Source of the DNA: Paramagnetospirillum caucaseum
GTDB taxonomy: Bacteria > Pseudomonadota > Alphaproteobacteria > Rhodospirillales > Magnetospirillaceae
Length of the DNA: 37,728 nucleotides
Assembly: GCF_000342045.1 (NCBI RefSeq)
Contig: NZ_AONQ01000043.1
Span: forward strand, 1 to 37,728
Reading direction: 5' to 3'
Of this stretch, positions 35,219 through 37,728 are shown one piece after another; the stretch's first letter is position 1; every line of letters begins with the position of its first letter. Both the position numbers and the translations under genes were made by a program. Below the pieces are notes generated by a model. That model did no database searches. It had not been told where the DNA came from and saw nothing but the letters and a program-made list of their open reading frames with translations.

Positions 35219-36369
35219 GTCTGACTGCCTTCAACCTGATCAAGTGTGCCGTCGGCACGGACGGCGAATCGCCGGCCACGCCATACCACAGTCCGTCCGC
35301 CACATGCGACAACATAGACGACGAACGACAGAATTTCCCTCAACGCCAGCCGGCCGAAACCGGCCGGGGGCAGGCCCAGCGCCCGCTCCTCCACCCTGAC
35401 CGCCCACAGCCGGCAAAGCGCCGCCAGCCCCAGCGCCGCCAGGGACGGCAGCCACCCGCCGCCCGCCAGCACCGCCAGCAGGGCGAGCGCCACCGGTTGG
35501 GTGATCACCGACGCCATGTAGGAAGCCCGGTCCACCGCCGCAATGGTCCGCCCCCAACGAATCTCGTGATCGAGCAGGGCCTTCAGGTCCGGCTCGTGCA
35601 CGGTGATGTCTACCGGGCGGGCGGCCAGGGCGATCTCCAGTCCCTGGTCGCGGGCCATGCGGCCCAGCACCCAGTCGTCGGCCAGCACCGGCGACAGGGC
35701 CTGGAGTCCGCCGCCTTTCTCCAGCACCGAGCGGCGCACCGCCATGGTGGCGCCGAAGCAGCCGTCCTTGCGGCCGATGGCCCGCGCCAGCACCGCGCCG
35801 GGCAGGAAGCCGTGGTTGATGCCCATGGCGCCCAGCGCGCTCCACAGGCCGGGTACCGGCCGGCCCACGTACAGGCAGGTCACCACGCCGACCTTGGGAT
35901 CAGCGAAGGGGGCGGCCAGGTCGTCCAGGTAATGGGGGCCGACCCGGATATCGCTGTCGGCGACGACGATCAAATCGTGGCGGACCTTGGGCCACATGTT
36001 GAGCAGATTGCCGACCTTGAGGTTGAGGCCGTGGCGGGTGGCGTCGGCCACCGTCTCGATTTCGACGCCGGGCAGGTCGCGGGGCAGGGCCTCCACCACC
36101 TTCAGCGCCGGGTCGGCGGCGTCGGCCACGCCGAACACCATCTGGAATTGGGGGTAGTCCTGGCGCAGGCAGGATTCGAGGTTTTCCGCCATGCCCGGCT
36201 CGGCGCCGCACAGGGGCTTCATCACGCTGACGGGCGGCCGCGCGGCGGGAGCGGGCTTGGGCGCCCGCTGGAAGCGGTGGACCAGCAGGGCCGAGGCCAC
36301 CTGGAACAGGCAGCCGGCGGCGGCCAGGGCGATCAGCAGCAGGGACAGCCCCTGCCAGATGGTAATCAC
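35215..36369 (-). CDS. hpnI: Hopanoid biosynthesis glycosyltransferase HpnI
   Basis: HpnI adds N-acetylglucosamine to bacteriohopanetetrol, the step before HpnK and HpnJ. The 384-aa membrane glycosyltransferase (GT2, ceramide-glucosyltransferase-like) has an N-terminal helix (about 5-30). The donor/metal motif is DSD at 138-140, DDW at 231-233 holds the catalytic acid, and HEIRWGRT at 268-275 is the Q/RxxRW-type motif. Two or three C-terminal hydrophobic segments follow. The GTG start has a GGGAGGAGGGG site. It lies between the MlaC/HpnM-like gene and hpnJ. Confidence 0.9.
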   Translation of the reverse strand: MITIWQGLSLLLIALAAAGCLFQVASALLVHRFQRAPKPAPAARPPVSVMKPLCGAEPGMAENLESCLRQDYPQFQMVFGVADAADPALKVVEALPRDLPGVEIETVADATRHGLNLKVGNLLNMWPKVRHDLIVVADSDIRVGPHYLDDLAAPFADPKVGVVTCLYVGRPVPGLWSALGAMGINHGFLPGAVLARAIGRKDGCFGATMAVRRSVLEKGGGLQALSPVLADDWVLGRMARDQGLEIALAARPVDITVHEPDLKALLDHEIRWGRTIAAVDRASYMASVITQPVALALLAVLAGGGWLPSLAALGLAALCRLWAVRVEERALGLPPAGFGRLALREILSFVVYVVACGGRTVVWRGRRFAVRADGTLDQVEGSQT

Positions 36370-36424
36370 GCGTCCCCCCTCCTCCCGATGGTCGTCGGGA
36401 TGACAGTCAAGCGAGAGCCCCCAC

Positions 36425-37033
36425 CTATTTTTCCAGGGCGGCGGTCTGCTTCTCGATGGTTTCGATCAGCCCGCCGAAGCCCTTGGAGCGGAAGAGGGAG
36501 CCGAATTCCGAGCGCCGCACCGCCACCTGGCTGACCGTGCCCTCGAACAGCACGTCGATGACCCGCCACTGCCCCTGGTCCTGGCGCATCACGTAGTCGA
36601 TCTGGGTGGGGTCGCCGTTCTTCGGCACCAGCCACGAGGGAACGATCACCGTACCGCCGGCGGAGGGACGGGATTCACCCACGTCGAAGCGCTCGCCGTT
36701 CCACTCGTTGAACTGGGACGCATAGGTGGCCACCGAGAAGGCGGAATAGGTCGCGGCCAGTCTGGCGGCCTCTTCCGGCGTCAGCTTGGCAAAGGCGGTG
36801 CCCAGCGTGCTGCGGGTCATGGAAGGCATGTCGTAGGCGTCGGCCACCGCCGGGCGCATCTTGTCGGCGCGGCCCTTGAAGCCCAGCTTGGCGCCGCCCT
36901 TCATGGAGTCCAGCAGGCGGTCGCTGAAGGTGCGGATGACCGCTTCCGGCCCCATCCCCTGCGCCGTGGCGGGAGACGCCAGACCGGACCACAGCAACAG
37001 CGCCAGCACCGACGCGGCGAGAAGCGAACGCAT
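36425..37033 (-). CDS. MlaC/Ttg2D-family periplasmic lipid-binding protein, probably HpnM
   Basis: This 202-aa secreted protein has a signal peptide (LLAASVLALLLWSGLASPATA). The mature part has the family pattern: PEAVIRTFSDRLLDSM, then RPAVADAYDMPSMTRSTLG, and a closing beta region with QWRVIDVLFEGTVSQVAVRRSEF (in part). MlaC proteins ferry phospholipids between membranes; the hopanoid-cluster version is called HpnM. Position directly before hpnI makes HpnM likely. The ATG at 37031-37033 with GGAG 6 nt upstream is preferred to a GTG at 37051. A 55-bp gap with a CCCGA/TCGGG hairpin (36384-36399) separates it from hpnI. Confidence 0.82.
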   Translation of the reverse strand: MRSLLAASVLALLLWSGLASPATAQGMGPEAVIRTFSDRLLDSMKGGAKLGFKGRADKMRPAVADAYDMPSMTRSTLGTAFAKLTPEEAARLAATYSAFSVATYASQFNEWNGERFDVGESRPSAGGTVIVPSWLVPKNGDPTQIDYVMRQDQGQWRVIDVLFEGTVSQVAVRRSEFGSLFRSKGFGGLIETIEKQTAALEK

Positions 37034-37210
37034 GCCATTCTCCACAAACACCGGGGCGCCCCCGATTGGAACGCCCGCCGGTTCCCTGCCATACCATATT
37101 GTCCGCGGGGGGGCCAGAGCCCACCCCGCGCCCGCCAGGGCTTGAAGCCCCCGACTGGACAGGCCACCTGCACTTATGGAATTCTACTTAGGGGTTCGGG
37201 GGAGACACGG

Positions 37211-37728
37211 ATGGGCCTTGCGAGCCTTTGGGCCGGCATCAAGGGACGGTTCAGGCGGATGCCGGTCGGAAAGGCCGGCGGCCCCGCCGTGGCGCTCCGT
37301 CCCTCGGCCGTCCGGCCGCAAGCGCCCCAGACCGGCTTTCTCGATCCCGACACCTTCGCCCAGGCCCTGCTCGACGCCTCGGCCGGCGGCAAGGGCGGGG
37401 ATCACCGCCTCCACGTCTTCTCGCTGTCCGACTTCCGCCAGGCGGTGGGCTCCAAGTGGGGCAAGCTGAGCGGCCTGCTGGAGGTGGCGGGCGACGCCAT
37501 CATCCGCCGCCACGTGGATTTGTCCAAGGACGTCATCACCCGCCTGGACGCCGAGATCGCCTGCCTGTCCATGCCGGCGGCGACGCGTCAGGAAAGCCGG
37601 GCGCGGGTGGCCTCCATCGCCGCCGACCTCTCCACCTATCTGTTCGGCGACGCCCTGATCGATGGCCGCCGTCCCCAGGTGGTGGCCGCCAACATGGCGG
37701 TCCAGGATGCCGTCACCGAGGAAGGCAC
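37211..37728 (+). CDS. Unrecognised protein, N-terminal part (runs off right edge)
   Basis: The first 172 codons are in the window with no stop. After a basic N-terminus (MGLASLWAGIKGRFRRMPVG) and a Pro/Ala stretch comes a mixed domain (HRLHVFSLSDFRQAVGSKW, then GDAIIRRHVDLSKDVITRLDAEI, then LSTYLFGDALIDG) written here in parts. It faintly recalls degenerate GGDEF-like or signalling domains, but no signature is present, so I assign no function. A GGGGGAGA site precedes the ATG. It is divergent from the hopanoid genes across 177 bp, in which I see no clear promoter. Confidence 0.65.
   Translation, partial: MGLASLWAGIKGRFRRMPVGKAGGPAVALRPSAVRPQAPQTGFLDPDTFAQALLDASAGGKGGDHRLHVFSLSDFRQAVGSKWGKLSGLLEVAGDAIIRRHVDLSKDVITRLDAEIACLSMPAATRQESRARVASIAADLSTYLFGDALIDGRRPQVVAANMAVQDAVTEEG

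Overview
This window is a piece of a high-GC alphaproteobacterial chromosome, most likely a Rhodospirillales member close to Magnetospirillum. The case rests on the gene set: flagellar genes with the alphaproteobacterial extras DUF6468 and MotE, a long actinobacterial-type LeuA, DUF2336, hopanoid genes hpnI/hpnJ and an ECF41 sigma factor. GC is around 65-70% in most genes, starts are often ATG or GTG behind AGGAGG-like sites, and ATGA stop/start overlaps are common. The genus is an inference. No tRNA, rRNA, CRISPR array or insertion sequence was seen.

Layout, left to right. (1) 1-6240, flagellum: a leftward operon fliL-fliM-DUF6468-motE(partial) covers stator/basal-body accessory, C-ring switch and assembly factors. 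A rightward operon flgF-flgG-flgA-flgH covers rod, P-ring chaperone and L-ring. They are divergent around a 315-bp control region with a near-perfect sigma-54 promoter and upstream FlbD-like palindromes. (2) 6390-10210, leftward envelope quality-control operon hflK-hflC-DUF2065-degP. (3) 10451-11572, the Fe-S carrier gene mrp (apbC). (4) 11605-15307, leftward leuA preceded by a leader peptide with four consecutive Leu codons, then a Kef-type K+/H+ antiporter whose ribosome site lies in a hairpin. (5) 15397-17492, a CHASE-type histidine kinase and its single-domain response regulator. (6) 17660-20740, leftward: a glutamine amidotransferase, a DUF2336 protein and an unrecognised 388-aa protein. 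(7) 20835-26243, a methyl-accepting chemotaxis protein divergent from a type I secretion ABC transporter/membrane-fusion pair. (8) 26399-27763, an AhpD-like protein and an ECF41 sigma factor behind a matching ECF41-type promoter. (9) 27736-30016, serB and a divergent DUF1015 gene. (10) 30197-32887, a second Do-like protease, broken by a one-base frameshift, overlapping rarA. (11) 32908-33585, a low-GC patch with two small unknown genes. (12) 33779-37033, leftward hopanoid genes: an MlaC/HpnM-like protein, hpnI and hpnJ. (13) From 37211, a partial unknown gene runs off the right end.

The most interesting observations are the leu attenuation-type leader (15221-15274), the ECF41 promoter/sigma/AhpD unit, the frameshift that would make a false protease-RarA fusion, two copies of a roughly 100-bp palindromic intergenic repeat (26264-26362 and 30025-30123), the low-GC two-gene insert, and the secretion pair whose ABC and adaptor subunits both carry unusual Pro-rich cytoplasmic tails. 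No wholly new multi-gene system could be established from sequence alone.
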